Positions 41,797 to 50,248 of a stretch of 64,000 bases of DNA are shown here, one piece after another (the first letter of the stretch is position 1; every line of letters begins with the position of its first letter). The translations under genes were made by a program, and so were the position numbers. Origin of the DNA: Tardibacter chloracetimidivorans (GTDB lineage: Bacteria > Pseudomonadota > Alphaproteobacteria > Sphingomonadales > Sphingomonadaceae); assembly GCF_001890385.1 (NCBI RefSeq), contig NZ_CP018221.1:1475501-1539500 (forward strand). The letters run 5' to 3'. The notes beneath the pieces are model-generated. The model ran no database searches, was not told the origin of the DNA, and worked only from the letters and a program-made list of their open reading frames with translations.

Positions 41797-42170
41797 CCAT
41801 AGACGCCCGCGCCGTAGCGCGCGTCGAACACCGGAAAATCGTCGGCGGCGAAGCGCGGCGCGTCTTTCAGCGCGTCCTTGTTGATCCCCACGACATAGCC
41901 GCCGCGTTCCTCGTCATATTTCAGCACCTTCCAGGGCAGCGGATGATAATGCTCCCCGATGCCGAGAAAGCCACCGAACGACATCACGGCGTAAAGGACC
42001 TCGCCGCTGTGCTTGTCGATCATGAAATTATGGATATGGCCGAGGCGTTCCCCGTCCAGGTCATAGACGGCCGTTCCTTCCACCTTGTCCGATGCGATCG
42101 TCCGGTCGGTTTCCTCGATCGGCAAGGCGTCGCTGATCTTTTCGGGATATTCCGGCGGATGGGCGCTCAT
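41769..42170 (-). CDS. PRC-barrel domain protein
   Basis: 133 residues, cytoplasmic, with a near-complete PRC-barrel: IASDKVEGTAVYDLDGERLG, HIHNFMIDKHSGEVLYAVMS, YHPLPWKVLKYDEERGGYVV. Most of the core matches the protein at 1173-1748. The ATG at 42170 follows GAGGAGAAGAAG. Function unknown. Confidence 0.8.
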   Translation of the reverse strand: MSAHPPEYPEKISDALPIEETDRTIASDKVEGTAVYDLDGERLGHIHNFMIDKHSGEVLYAVMSFGGFLGIGEHYHPLPWKVLKYDEERGGYVVGINKDALKDAPRFAADDFPVFDARYGAGVYGYWGVPFPW

Positions 42171-42250
42171 CTTCTTCTCCTCTTCGAGTCCGAACACTGA
42201 CGCACTGTTCACGCAACCAGCGGGAAGGCTCAGAAGTTCCTCGCGACCCT

Positions 42251-42967
42251 TCAATCGAGGTAGAAATCCACCGTCGTCACCACGCGAACCTTCTGGAATG
42301 GGGATTCGCTTGAAGAGCTATTGTCCCCATCGCGCGCGCCGATGGAGAAATAGCCCTGCGTCGCCTGCTTGATCGTGCCGACGCTGGTGGCCGAATCCCT
42401 CGCGAACTGTTCCGCCCCGGCGCGCGCATCGCGCGTCGCCTCGGCGATCATCGCCGGCTTGACCTCGTTCAGCTTGGTGAAGCTGTAGGCAATGCCCGAC
42501 TCGCCTTCCAACGCCACGCCGCGCCGGACCAGCTCGAACTGCCGCGCAAAGGCCCGGCGCGCCTCCATGACCCTGGTGGTGCGCAACTGCATGCGCTGGC
42601 GGACGGTGATGTTCGGCACGCCATTATTGTTGGTGTACTGACTGACATTCACCCCGCCCACGCTGATCTCGCCGGGCTGAAAGCCGAAGCCCTTCAGAAA
42701 GTCCTCGATGACCTTGGTGTTGGCGTCGACCTGCGCCTGAACGGGTCCAAGCTCAGACCCCTGCGCCGAATAGGCGAGCGTCCAGGTCGCAAGATCGGCG
42801 GTGACGTCGCGTTCGGCAAGGCCGCGCACCGTGACCGACCGGTCCGCCTCGCGCGCCCTCACCAGCCCGTTGCCGAGCAGATAGCCGCCGATCATGAGGC
42901 CAAGCGCCAGAATGATCGCCGCAGCGATCATGCCCAGCCGGTCAGACAGTCGCCCCGCCCCGTCCAT
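42251..42967 (-). CDS. SIMPL domain membrane/periplasmic protein
   Basis: About 238 residues. A membrane anchor lies near the N-terminus (MIAAAIILALGLMIGGYLLG). The SIMPL (DUF541) domain follows: VTVRGLAERDVTADLATWTL, VIEDFLKGFGFQPGEISVGG and the closing VRVVTTVDFYLD strand. Family members are periplasmic oligomers linked to oxidative-stress or signalling roles, not well defined. It is a single-gene unit. Confidence 0.85.
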   Translation of the reverse strand: MDGAGRLSDRLGMIAAAIILALGLMIGGYLLGNGLVRAREADRSVTVRGLAERDVTADLATWTLAYSAQGSELGPVQAQVDANTKVIEDFLKGFGFQPGEISVGGVNVSQYTNNNGVPNITVRQRMQLRTTRVMEARRAFARQFELVRRGVALEGESGIAYSFTKLNEVKPAMIAEATRDARAGAEQFARDSATSVGTIKQATQGYFSIGARDGDNSSSSESPFQKVRVVTTVDFYLD

Positions 42968-43050
42968 CGCGCTACTCCCGCCGCCAATCGTGAGGCAGGA
43001 TAGCAGCATGCCGCCGAAATGACTTCAACCAAAAAGCGGGATTGGACGAT

Positions 43051-43461
43051 TCAGGAAGCGTGGTTCTGCTGCTTGCGCCGGGCTACCAGCGGATTGGTTT
43101 CCTTGTCGAACCAGGCGAGCGTCTGCTCGAACATCGAACGCAGGCGTGCGACCGGCACCAGCAGCTCTTCCGGCGTTTCCTGATGATCGACGCAGCGGCG
43201 CGCGCCCATCTCGATGGTTTCGGCAAGATCGCCCAGCGACAATGCGCCGAAATGCCGCGCTTCACCCTTCAACGTATGCGCGGGAAGCACGAGCGAAGCG
43301 GAGTCGCCGTTGCGCATCGCATGCTCGATCCGGTCGACGGCTTTCACGCCATCTTCGCGAAAATAGCTGAGGATGCGCAGGAAGGCGCCGCCCAGCTCGG
43401 CGCGGGCGCGCTCGAAAACGCGCGTATCGACGATCTCGTCCTCGACCTGATCCAGCATCAA
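43051..43461 (-). CDS. Histidine phosphotransfer (Hpt) protein
   Basis: 136 residues, a four-helix bundle with the phospho-acceptor motif AHTLKGEARHFGA (His62). An Hpt protein relays phosphate between a hybrid kinase receiver and a response regulator. No kinase or regulator gene is adjacent, so it is an orphan shuttle. It is on the minus strand downstream of tusA. Confidence 0.83.
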   Translation of the reverse strand: MMLDQVEDEIVDTRVFERARAELGGAFLRILSYFREDGVKAVDRIEHAMRNGDSASLVLPAHTLKGEARHFGALSLGDLAETIEMGARRCVDHQETPEELLVPVARLRSMFEQTLAWFDKETNPLVARRKQQNHAS

Positions 43462-43522
43462 TGAGCCCCCGCTCCCGCACTCCGGGCGATCCTAGCCGGA
43501 AGCAGTAAACCAATGGTTGCGA

Positions 43523-43744
43523 TCAGGCGTTAATTCGCCATTTGAGAAGCGGCGGATCGGCCGGAAGCTGCTCTATCTCCCAGCCATGCTCCTCCGCCAG
43601 CCGGGGGATGTCGCGCGCCGCCGCCGGATCTTCGGCCAGCAACTCGAAACAGCCGCCACCGGCCCGACGCACCGCGCGCGCCAGCCGGAGCGCCGGCCAG
43701 GGGCATCTGAGGCCCCGCGCGTCGATGACGGCGGCGGCGCTCAA
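43523..43744 (-). CDS. tusA: TusA-family sulfur carrier
   Basis: 73 residues with the CPxP motif in [17 protein letters not shown] (Cys14), the sulfur-accepting cysteine of the TusA/SirA family. These proteins pass sulfur to tRNA thiolation, molybdenum cofactor or other paths. The start overlaps the der stop as ATGA, so it is coupled to it. Which acceptor it uses is unknown. Confidence 0.85.
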   Translation of the reverse strand: MSAAAVIDARGLRCPWPALRLARAVRRAGGGCFELLAEDPAAARDIPRLAEEHGWEIEQLPADPPLLKWRINA

Positions 43745-45111
43745 CGGTCGAACGGATTGGTCCGGCTGCGCAGGTTCAGCCGGATCGGCACGCCGTCGAA
43801 ATCAAGGCCGGTCCGGAGCGCGTTGACCAGATAGCGGCGATAGCTTTCGGGCAGTTCGTCCAGTCGGTTGCCGAACACGATGAAGGTCGGCGGCCGCGTC
43901 TTTGCCTGGGTGATGTAGCGGAGCTTGATGCGCCTGCCGCCGGGCGCGGGCGGCGGGTTCTTGTCGATGGCCTTTTCGAACCAGCGGTTGAGCGTGGATG
44001 TGCCGACGCGGCGGCTCCACTTCTCGCGCGCCTCGAAGGCGACCTTCATCAGCGTGTCCAGCCCTTTGCCGGTCTTGCCCGACACGGTGAGCAGCGGCAC
44101 GCCCTTGATCTGCGCCAGCCCCTCCTCCAGCGCCGCCTGGACGCCCTGGAACAGGCGGCTCTGGTCGTGGGCGACGTCCCATTTGTTGAGCGCGATGATG
44201 AACGCACGGCCTTCCGTCAGCGCCATGTCGGCGATGCGCAGGTCCTGCGCCTCAAGCCCCAGCGTCGCGTCGAGAAGGAGGACGACCACCTCGGCGAAAT
44301 CGACCGCGCGGCGCGTGTCGGCGGCCGACAGCTTTTCAAGCTTTTCGGTCACCTTCGCCTTGCGACGGAGGCCCGCCGTGTCGATCAGGCGGACGGCGCG
44401 GCCCTGCCATTCCCAGTCTATCGAAATGGAATCGCGCGTGATCCCGGCCTCCGGCCCGGTGATCAGCCGCTCCTGCCCCAGAAGCTGGTTGATGAGGGTG
44501 GACTTGCCTGCATTCGGTCGGCCGATGATGGCGAGTTTCAGCGGCCCGTCGGCGCTGTCCTCCCCCTCGGCGTCTTCGGCCGCTTCGATCTGGCGCGCCT
44601 CGACAAAGGCATCGATATAGGGGCGCAGCGCATCGTACAGCTCGACCATGCCCTCGCCATGCTCGGCCGAAAAGGCAACCGGCTCGTCGAGGCCCAATTC
44701 ATAGCTTTCCGAAAGGCCCGCCTCGCTCGTCGCGCGGCCTTCCACCTTGTTGGCGACAAGGATGACCGGGCGCGGCTGGACGCGAAGCCATTGGGCGATC
44801 GTCTTGTCGAGCGGAGTCACGCCCGCCCGCGCATCGATCAGGAACAGCACGACATCCGCCTCGCCCAGCGCCGCCTCCGTCTGCGCGCGCATCCGGCCGG
44901 GCAGGGTATCGGGATCGGCCTCTTCGAAACCGGCCGTGTCGACGATCCGGAAATCGAGATCGAACAGCCGTCCCTCACCCTCGCGCCGGTCGCGCGTGAC
45001 GCCCGGCAGATCGTCGACCAGCGCCAGCTTCTTGCCCGCCAGCCGGTTGAACAGCGTGGACTTGCCGACATTGGGGCGGCCGACGATCGCAACGACCGGA
45101 AGGATGGACAT
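43741..45111 (-). CDS. der: Ribosome-assembly GTPase Der (EngA)
   Basis: 456 residues with two tandem G domains: G1 [12 protein letters not shown] (about residue 10) and [12 protein letters not shown] (about 197), each with DTAG and NKxD motifs (VANKVEG, ALNKWD). A C-terminal KH-like domain follows. Der is essential for 50S maturation. It lies downstream of bamB, the same order as in many proteobacteria. Confidence 0.97.
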   Translation of the reverse strand: MSILPVVAIVGRPNVGKSTLFNRLAGKKLALVDDLPGVTRDRREGEGRLFDLDFRIVDTAGFEEADPDTLPGRMRAQTEAALGEADVVLFLIDARAGVTPLDKTIAQWLRVQPRPVILVANKVEGRATSEAGLSESYELGLDEPVAFSAEHGEGMVELYDALRPYIDAFVEARQIEAAEDAEGEDSADGPLKLAIIGRPNAGKSTLINQLLGQERLITGPEAGITRDSISIDWEWQGRAVRLIDTAGLRRKAKVTEKLEKLSAADTRRAVDFAEVVVLLLDATLGLEAQDLRIADMALTEGRAFIIALNKWDVAHDQSRLFQGVQAALEEGLAQIKGVPLLTVSGKTGKGLDTLMKVAFEAREKWSRRVGTSTLNRWFEKAIDKNPPPAPGGRRIKLRYITQAKTRPPTFIVFGNRLDELPESYRRYLVNALRTGLDFDGVPIRLNLRSRTNPFDR

Positions 45112-45163
45112 GTTTTTCAGTTCCAGGCCAAAGCGTAAATCGTCCGGCCGAAGCTGGAACAGC

Positions 45164-46486
45164 TCAGCGCCAGGCGCTGAGCTTCCCGTCCTCGGTCAGC
45201 ACATAAAGCGTGTTGTTGGCGACGATGGGGCTCAGGTGGCTGCCGTCGGACAGCTTCGTCCGCGAGGCGATCTCCCCGTCGAACGGCGACACGCTGATCA
45301 TCTGCCCATGGGTGCTGACCAGGAACAGGCCTTCGGAGGCAAGCACCGGCCCTGACCAGCGGATCGGGTTCTTCCGCTTCTTCTCGTTCTTGTAGGCGGG
45401 AAGCTGCGTCGCCCAGCGTATCTTGCCGGTGCCGCGCGAAAGGCACAGCAGCCGCGCGTCCGACGTCACGACATAAACCCAGTCGCCCGCCGCCCATGGC
45501 GTCGAGATTCCGGCGATGTTGACTTCCCACACACGCTGGCCGGTCGCGAGTTCAACCGCAGCCATGCGGCCGCCCTGGCCGATGGCGAAAACGCGGCCCT
45601 CATCGATCGCGGGAGAAGCGTCTATATCGGAAAGCATCGCCACCGAGGTTGCGACGCCCGTCCGGGCAAGCGTGTCCTGCCATACCGGACGGCCGTTCTC
45701 GATGCGCATGGCGACCAGTTCGCCCGACGAGTAGCCGGCGACCACGGTATCAAGCGCAATCGCGGGCGTCGCGGCGCCCAGCAGGCTAGAGGTTTCGATC
45801 GTTCCCGCCGATTCCCACAGGGTGCTGCCGTCGGTCGCCGAAAGCGTCGCGATCTGGTTGTCCTGGGTGATGACGACGACGCGATCCCCGTCGACGGCGG
45901 GCGCGCCGCGCAGCGGTGCGTTGAGACTGGTCCGCCAGACCTCGTTTCCGGTCGTCGCGTCGAGCGCGACGACCTTGCCCCATCCGGTGGTCGCAAAGAC
46001 GCGCCCATTGCCGTAGCTCACGCCGCCGCCGAACGCCGTGGCGTCGGAATCGCCGCGCTTTGCCAGGTCCGACCGCCAGACGACCGATCCGCTCCGTGCG
46101 TCGAATGCGCGCACCTCGCCCCGGGTGTCGATCGTGTAGACCCGGCCTGCGCCGACGACAGGCCCCGCGACCAGCTGCGCCCTGGACGTGCTGCCCTTGC
46201 CGATCGATGCGCTCCACGCCCGGTCCAGCGGCTGGGTGACCGTCAGATGGCCCATGTTCTTCGATGCATTGCCGCCGGGCTGTGTCCATTCCTCGTTCGT
46301 CCGGGGCGCGGGAAGCACGATGGTGACGTCCGCGAGTTCAGGATCGGGCTCGGCGTTGGCTTCATAGACGAGGATCGGCAAACGCTCGCCAAGCACCGGA
46401 GTGCGCTTCTTGTCGCCGCCGCCGCCAAAGATGCCGCAGCCGGAAACCAGTGCGGCTGCCGTCAAAACAAATATTATGCGCTTCAT
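45164..46486 (-). CDS. bamB: Outer-membrane assembly lipoprotein BamB
   Basis: 440 residues. Lipoprotein signal [17 protein letters not shown] (Cys17). The rest is a PQQ-type eight-bladed propeller with repeated WRS/W.. strands such as [20 protein letters not shown] and [20 protein letters not shown]. BamB supports BamA in beta-barrel insertion. The start overlaps the yfgM-like gene stop as ATGA. Confidence 0.95.
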   Translation of the reverse strand: MKRIIFVLTAAALVSGCGIFGGGGDKKRTPVLGERLPILVYEANAEPDPELADVTIVLPAPRTNEEWTQPGGNASKNMGHLTVTQPLDRAWSASIGKGSTSRAQLVAGPVVGAGRVYTIDTRGEVRAFDARSGSVVWRSDLAKRGDSDATAFGGGVSYGNGRVFATTGWGKVVALDATTGNEVWRTSLNAPLRGAPAVDGDRVVVITQDNQIATLSATDGSTLWESAGTIETSSLLGAATPAIALDTVVAGYSSGELVAMRIENGRPVWQDTLARTGVATSVAMLSDIDASPAIDEGRVFAIGQGGRMAAVELATGQRVWEVNIAGISTPWAAGDWVYVVTSDARLLCLSRGTGKIRWATQLPAYKNEKKRKNPIRWSGPVLASEGLFLVSTHGQMISVSPFDGEIASRTKLSDGSHLSPIVANNTLYVLTEDGKLSAWR

Positions 46487-47193
46487 TCAGTGGCTCCCGC
46501 CTCACCCGCCGCCTGATCCGGCGCAACATCGATTCCGAGCGCCACGGCCATTTGCGCCGCGCGCGACCGCGCCGAAGCCGGCGCATCCTTGTCCTTTGCA
46601 ATCGCCGCGAACAGCGGCCCGGCCAGATCAGGCTTGTTGTCGTTCAGATATGCGATCGCCGTCATTTCTCCGGCGGAGGCGAACCATGGCCCGCCCGCAA
46701 TCGCCAGCGGCTTCATCCGCGCGATCACCTGGGCCGGCTTCAGGCTGTCGAACTGCAAGGCCGTCTGCCGCACCAGCGCCAGATTGCGATAGGCCTCGGG
46801 CACGTTCATGTCCGCCGCCACCTTGCCGAAGGCGTCGGCCGCCTTCTTGGCGTCGCCCTGCTTGGCGGCCATTTCGGCCTCGCCCAGCATCGCGGCCGCG
46901 CGATAGGCGTTGTTGCCGGACAGCTTGAGTTCCGAAAAACCGGCGATGGCGCGGGTCTCGTTGCCCGATTCCGCGCTCTGGAAAGCCTGCACCAAGGTTT
47001 CGCCGAGCAGCCCCGCCTGCCGCTTCTGCTCTTCCTGCCACCACAGCCAGGCGGCAAGCGCGATCAGCCCGAGCCCGACGAGAACGACCAGCCAGCGGCC
47101 CCAGCGGCGCCACCAGCCTGCAAGCTGGTCGCGCCGCAGTTCATCATCCACCTCCCGCAGAAAGGCTTCGTCGACTTCTTTATTCTGGGCCAA
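46483..47193 (-). CDS. YfgM-like TPR protein (ancillary SecYEG subunit)
   Basis: 236 residues. An N-terminal cytoplasmic helix, then one membrane span (GRWLVVLVGLGLIALAAWLW), then a periplasmic TPR region (FQSAESGNETRAIAGFSELK, AYRAAAMLGEAEMAAKQGDA). This architecture and the position immediately before bamB match the YfgM family, which binds SecYEG and passes secreted proteins to periplasmic chaperones. Confidence 0.85.
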   Translation of the reverse strand: MAQNKEVDEAFLREVDDELRRDQLAGWWRRWGRWLVVLVGLGLIALAAWLWWQEEQKRQAGLLGETLVQAFQSAESGNETRAIAGFSELKLSGNNAYRAAAMLGEAEMAAKQGDAKKAADAFGKVAADMNVPEAYRNLALVRQTALQFDSLKPAQVIARMKPLAIAGGPWFASAGEMTAIAYLNDNKPDLAGPLFAAIAKDKDAPASARSRAAQMAVALGIDVAPDQAAGEAGATE

Positions 47194-47260
47194 ACGGCGA
47201 ACTCCGTGTCATGAGCGGGCGGACCTTAGGCGGAGCGCCCCCCGTGCTCAAGGCCCGCCT

Positions 47261-48121
47261 TCAAGGCTTCGGAAGATAGATGTTGTCCTCTCCCGGAAAG
47301 GCCCTGCTCCGCACTTCTCCGGCATAGGCCTGAACGGCGGCTGAAATCTCGCTCGCCATGTCGCCATAGCGCTTCACGAAGCGGGGCACGCGCTCGAACA
47401 TCCCCAGCATATCGTCGATGACGAGCACCTGTCCGTCACAATTGGCGGATGCGCCGATACCGATGATCGGGCAAGCCACCTCGGCCGTGATGCGGTCCGC
47501 AAGCGGCGCGATCACGCCTTCCAGCACGATCGCGAACGCGCCCGCATCGGCTATGGCCTTGGCGTCCGACGCGATCTTTGCCTGCTCCTCCGCCGAGCGG
47601 CCGCGCGCGCCATAGCCGCCAAGCACGTTCACCGCCTGCGGCGTAAGCCCGACATGGCCGATGACGGGGATGCCGCGCGTCACCAGAAAGCGCACCGTCT
47701 CGGCCATCGCCTCGCCGCCTTCCATCTTGACCGCGGCGGCCCCCGTTTCCGCCATCACGCGCGAGGCGCTGCGAAACGCCTGTTCGGGCGAGGCCTCATA
47801 GCTGCCGAACGGCATGTCGATCGCCACGACCGAATGATAGGAGCCACGGACGACCGCCGCGCCATGGGCGCACATCATGTCGAGCGTCACCGGCAGGGTG
47901 GAGGGCAGGCCGTAGATCACCTGCCCCAGGCTGTCGCCCACCAGCAGCATGTCGCAATGCGGATCGAGCAGTTGCGCCATGCGTGCGGTATAGGCGGTCA
48001 GCATCACCAGCGGTTCGCCGCCCTTGCGCTTGCCGATGGCGGGCACCGTCAGCCGCTTCATCGGCGCGGGCGTGGGCGTTGCCCGGCTCGTCGACGTGTC
48101 GAGCGTGTAGGTGGTGGACAT
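47261..48121 (-). CDS. panB: 3-methyl-2-oxobutanoate hydroxymethyltransferase PanB
   Basis: 286 residues, a TIM barrel with [40 protein letters not shown] and the catalytic region [31 protein letters not shown] is the conserved C-terminal strand. It makes ketopantoate from 2-oxoisovalerate and methylene-THF for coenzyme A. It follows the ridA gene by 20 bases. No panC gene is adjacent. Confidence 0.96.
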   Translation of the reverse strand: MSTTYTLDTSTSRATPTPAPMKRLTVPAIGKRKGGEPLVMLTAYTARMAQLLDPHCDMLLVGDSLGQVIYGLPSTLPVTLDMMCAHGAAVVRGSYHSVVAIDMPFGSYEASPEQAFRSASRVMAETGAAAVKMEGGEAMAETVRFLVTRGIPVIGHVGLTPQAVNVLGGYGARGRSAEEQAKIASDAKAIADAGAFAIVLEGVIAPLADRITAEVACPIIGIGASANCDGQVLVIDDMLGMFERVPRFVKRYGDMASEISAAVQAYAGEVRSRAFPGEDNIYLPKP

Positions 48122-48141
48122 CGGTTCGCTCCCGTTCCGGA

Positions 48142-48525
48142 TCAGCCGCGCTTCAGCGCCGTCACCTCAATTTCGACCTTCATTTCCGGTTTCACAAGCC
48201 CGACGACGATCGCGGACGCGGCCGGGCGAATGTCGCCAAAGGCAGCGCCAAGCGTCGGGCCGACCTCGTCCCAATAGGCGGCGTCGGTGAAATAATAGGT
48301 CGCGCGGACCACGTCGGCGAGCGCGAAGCCCGCCTCCCCCAGCGCCTTCTCGATCACGGCAAGCGCATTTTTCGCCTGTTCTGCCGCGCTTTCCGGCATC
48401 ACCTTGGTGACCGGATCATAGCCGGTCGTGCCGGCGACGAAGCACCAGTCGCCGTCCACCACCGCGCGCGAATAACCCACCTGCTTTTCAAAAGGCGATC
48501 CGCTGGAAATCAGCCGTCGTGTCAC
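48142..48525 (-). CDS. RidA family enamine/imine deaminase
   Basis: 127 residues of the YjgF/YER057c/UK114 family: GVSRAVV-like [40 protein letters not shown] and [19 protein letters not shown]. RidA proteins hydrolyse reactive 2-aminoacrylate-type enamines. The start overlaps the arsC-like stop as ATGA. Several residues of the active site are present, but the exact substrate is not proven. Confidence 0.88.
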   Translation of the reverse strand: MTRRLISSGSPFEKQVGYSRAVVDGDWCFVAGTTGYDPVTKVMPESAAEQAKNALAVIEKALGEAGFALADVVRATYYFTDAAYWDEVGPTLGAAFGDIRPAASAIVVGLVKPEMKVEIEVTALKRG

Positions 48526-48875
48526 TTCGCCGTCACTCCCTGTTCATAGATTTCCGGTTTGAATCCGACGAGCAAAGCGTCGCCCGTATCCAGCACCGGC
48601 CGCTTTATCATGGAAGGCTGGGCCAGCATCAGCCGGATCGCCTTTGCTTCGTCGATGTCCGCCTTGTCGGCGTCCGGCAGCTTCTTGAACGTCGTCCCGG
48701 CGCGGTTGAGCAGCTTTTCCCAGCCCAGCTTTCCGCTCCATTCCGCCAGCTTCGCGCCGTCTATGCCTGCCGCCTTGTAATCGTGAAAGCGATAGTCGAT
48801 GCCGCGCGCCTCAAGCCAGTTGCGCGCCTTCTTGATCGTGTCGCAGTTCTTGATCCCGTACATGGTGATCGTCAT
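48522..48875 (-). CDS. ArsC/Spx-like protein (YffB type)
   Basis: 117 residues with a thioredoxin-like ArsC fold: MYGIKNCDTIKKARNWLEAR holds the single redox Cys11. SMIKRPVLDTGDALLVGFKP is the conserved ArsC/YffB C-terminal motif. It is probably not a classic arsenate reductase. The ATG at 48875 is the last base of a 35-bp direct repeat. The present upstream sequence is foreign and offers only a weak ribosome site (GAAAG). The native leader, with TGAGGA, is now at 50137 and beyond. Confidence 0.88.
   Translation of the reverse strand: MTITMYGIKNCDTIKKARNWLEARGIDYRFHDYKAAGIDGAKLAEWSGKLGWEKLLNRAGTTFKKLPDADKADIDEAKAIRLMLAQPSMIKRPVLDTGDALLVGFKPEIYEQGVTAK
48841..48875. repeat. 35-bp direct repeat, left copy
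   Basis: Identical to 50102-50136. It is the first 35 bases of the arsC-like gene, read on the minus strand from its ATG. It is the intact copy that continues into the gene. Confidence 0.97.
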
Positions 48876-48899
48876 CGAAAAACTTTCAACTGTAATACC

Positions 48900-49991
48900 T
48901 CAAGCCCCCTCGCCTCGTTCGGCAGGGGATCGCTGGTAGGATAACATCTTTAATTGTTCGCGGACGGCCTGATACCCGCGAATGGCTTCTCGTGCAGCGG
49001 AAAGAGCCGCATTGCCCTTTTCCGGCCTAGATTCCTCATTGCCTTCAAAATTGGCTTCCTCATCATCCTCACCGCCATCGGGAGCAACAAAATCTACATT
49101 GCCCCCCTTCTCGTTGAATGTGAGCAGCTTCTTGATTGAGTTTTTCAGCGCAGGGATTTTGTCGCCGTTAGCATCCGCCAAGAGCGGCTTCAACTCACCC
49201 AAGATAGTGTCTAAGGCATCTATCTTACGTGTCTCAATAAGGCTTTGGAGTTCCTGTTCCATCGTTGTTGTGAGCAGCTTTTTTTGTCGCAGGTCTTCCA
49301 TCAAGTTAAGTACTTCCAACCCGTCCTTCGCAACACCGGCAACATGCTTAGAGATAATTGCAAGCATCGCTGTGACAGCAGCCGTCCCTGCCAGGATAAG
49401 GATGATTGAACCTGTAGTAGCGCCGACAACACGGGTCTCTTCCGGCGCCTCATTGGAAGCAAGAGCTAGCCCTCGGACAATATCATACCAGTCCTTCGCA
49501 GAGTCCTTCCATTCGGTCAGATTGTTGATCGCTGCTTCCTTCTGGAAGCCAACGCGAATTGTGATAAGATCGCCATCGTCTTCCGGGCCAGCATTGCGCA
49601 GGTTGAGACCATTCAACGCATTGAGAAATGCGTCAAAGTGCTTACCCGCCGTTGACAGGGCACTGAATGCTGCATTCAATTCGCTCAGAGCGGTCGCCGG
49701 ATCGTAATTCGATGATTTGATTGTCGCCTCTATAAAGTTAGCCCCCTCGATTCCAAGAAAGCGGCTAACGCCTAACTGATCCAGCAACCTGATTTGCTGG
49801 AGTGAGAGCACTTCAAAGTCCATCCCCCTGAGATAGTTGAGAACGTTGGTCAGCTGTGTTTCAAAGGGCTGTTTATTAGGCTGACTGGCATTGTGCTGGA
49901 TGGGAGCTATTAGTCTTTGATAACTTTTGCTTAGCGGTTGAAAGTACTCTAGGTACCAATTAGCTAGCCTCTCGATTTCCCCAACGTTCAT
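48900..49991 (-). CDS. Unknown membrane-anchored protein carried by the insertion
   Basis: 363 residues, not recognised. A polar, helical N-terminal region (about 1-185) is followed by one hydrophobic segment GATTGSIILILAGTAAVTAM (about 190-213). A helical region comes next (DGLEVLNLMEDLRQKKLLTT; TRKIDALDTILGELKPLLAD), then an acidic linker (about 300-325) and a terminal helix (AAREAIRGYQAVREQLKMLS). The ATG follows GGGGG. Codon use and GC differ sharply from the surroundings. Topology suggests a single-pass inner-membrane protein with large soluble parts. A defence or toxin role is possible but unsupported. Confidence 0.85.
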   Translation of the reverse strand: MNVGEIERLANWYLEYFQPLSKSYQRLIAPIQHNASQPNKQPFETQLTNVLNYLRGMDFEVLSLQQIRLLDQLGVSRFLGIEGANFIEATIKSSNYDPATALSELNAAFSALSTAGKHFDAFLNALNGLNLRNAGPEDDGDLITIRVGFQKEAAINNLTEWKDSAKDWYDIVRGLALASNEAPEETRVVGATTGSIILILAGTAAVTAMLAIISKHVAGVAKDGLEVLNLMEDLRQKKLLTTTMEQELQSLIETRKIDALDTILGELKPLLADANGDKIPALKNSIKKLLTFNEKGGNVDFVAPDGGEDDEEANFEGNEESRPEKGNAALSAAREAIRGYQAVREQLKMLSYQRSPAERGEGA

Positions 49992-50053
49992 CTATACCCC
50001 CGCTTGCTGTTCGTACTAGCAGCTATCTGGCTGGAAACTAGAGAGAAAGTGCC

Positions 50054-50081
50054 GACGGTAAGAGATCGGCCCTCTTCCGTC
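50054..50081. repeat. Imperfect inverted repeat in the insertion's leader
   Basis: GACGG-TAAGAG and CTCTTCCGTC pair with one bulge across about six bases. It sits between the unknown gene's start and the distal direct repeat. It could be a hairpin in the leader or a recombination end. Confidence 0.45.
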
Positions 50082-50136
50082 AATAAAGGGACGCAGGCTG
50101 CTCGCAGTTCTTGATCCCGTACATGGTGATCGTCAT
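50080..50136 (-). pseudogene. Truncated 5' copy of the arsC-like gene
   Basis: From the ATG at 50136 the reading frame is identical to the arsC-like gene for 11 codons (MTITMYGIKNC). It then leaves into insertion sequence and stops at 50080 after 18 codons. The good ribosome site TGAGGA lies just upstream, so this copy, not the intact gene, now carries the original leader. Confidence 0.85.
50102..50136. repeat. 35-bp direct repeat, right copy
   Basis: Identical to 48841-48875, in the same orientation, 1,261 bases apart. Flanking bases differ on both sides. Confidence 0.97.
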
Positions 50137-50248
50137 TCGGCCGTCCTCACATATGCCGCCATGCCGCTGGAAAGGCGCGCGCATTCAGCACAGCGCCCGG
50201 CGGGCGGTCAAGAAACCGGAAAGGCTGGATTTCACTTCGGCAGGCAAC

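Larger units (their letters stand above)
48876..50136. mobile_element. Small low-GC insertion with one gene and flanking repeat
   Basis: About 1.26 kb: one unknown gene plus one copy of the 35-bp repeat at its distal end. The GC content is visibly lower than that of the neighbouring genes (many AT-rich codons such as TTA, AAT, GAT, AAA). It is inserted exactly at the 5' end of the arsC-like gene. It has no recombinase or transposase and no terminal inverted repeats that I can see. Confidence 0.8.
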
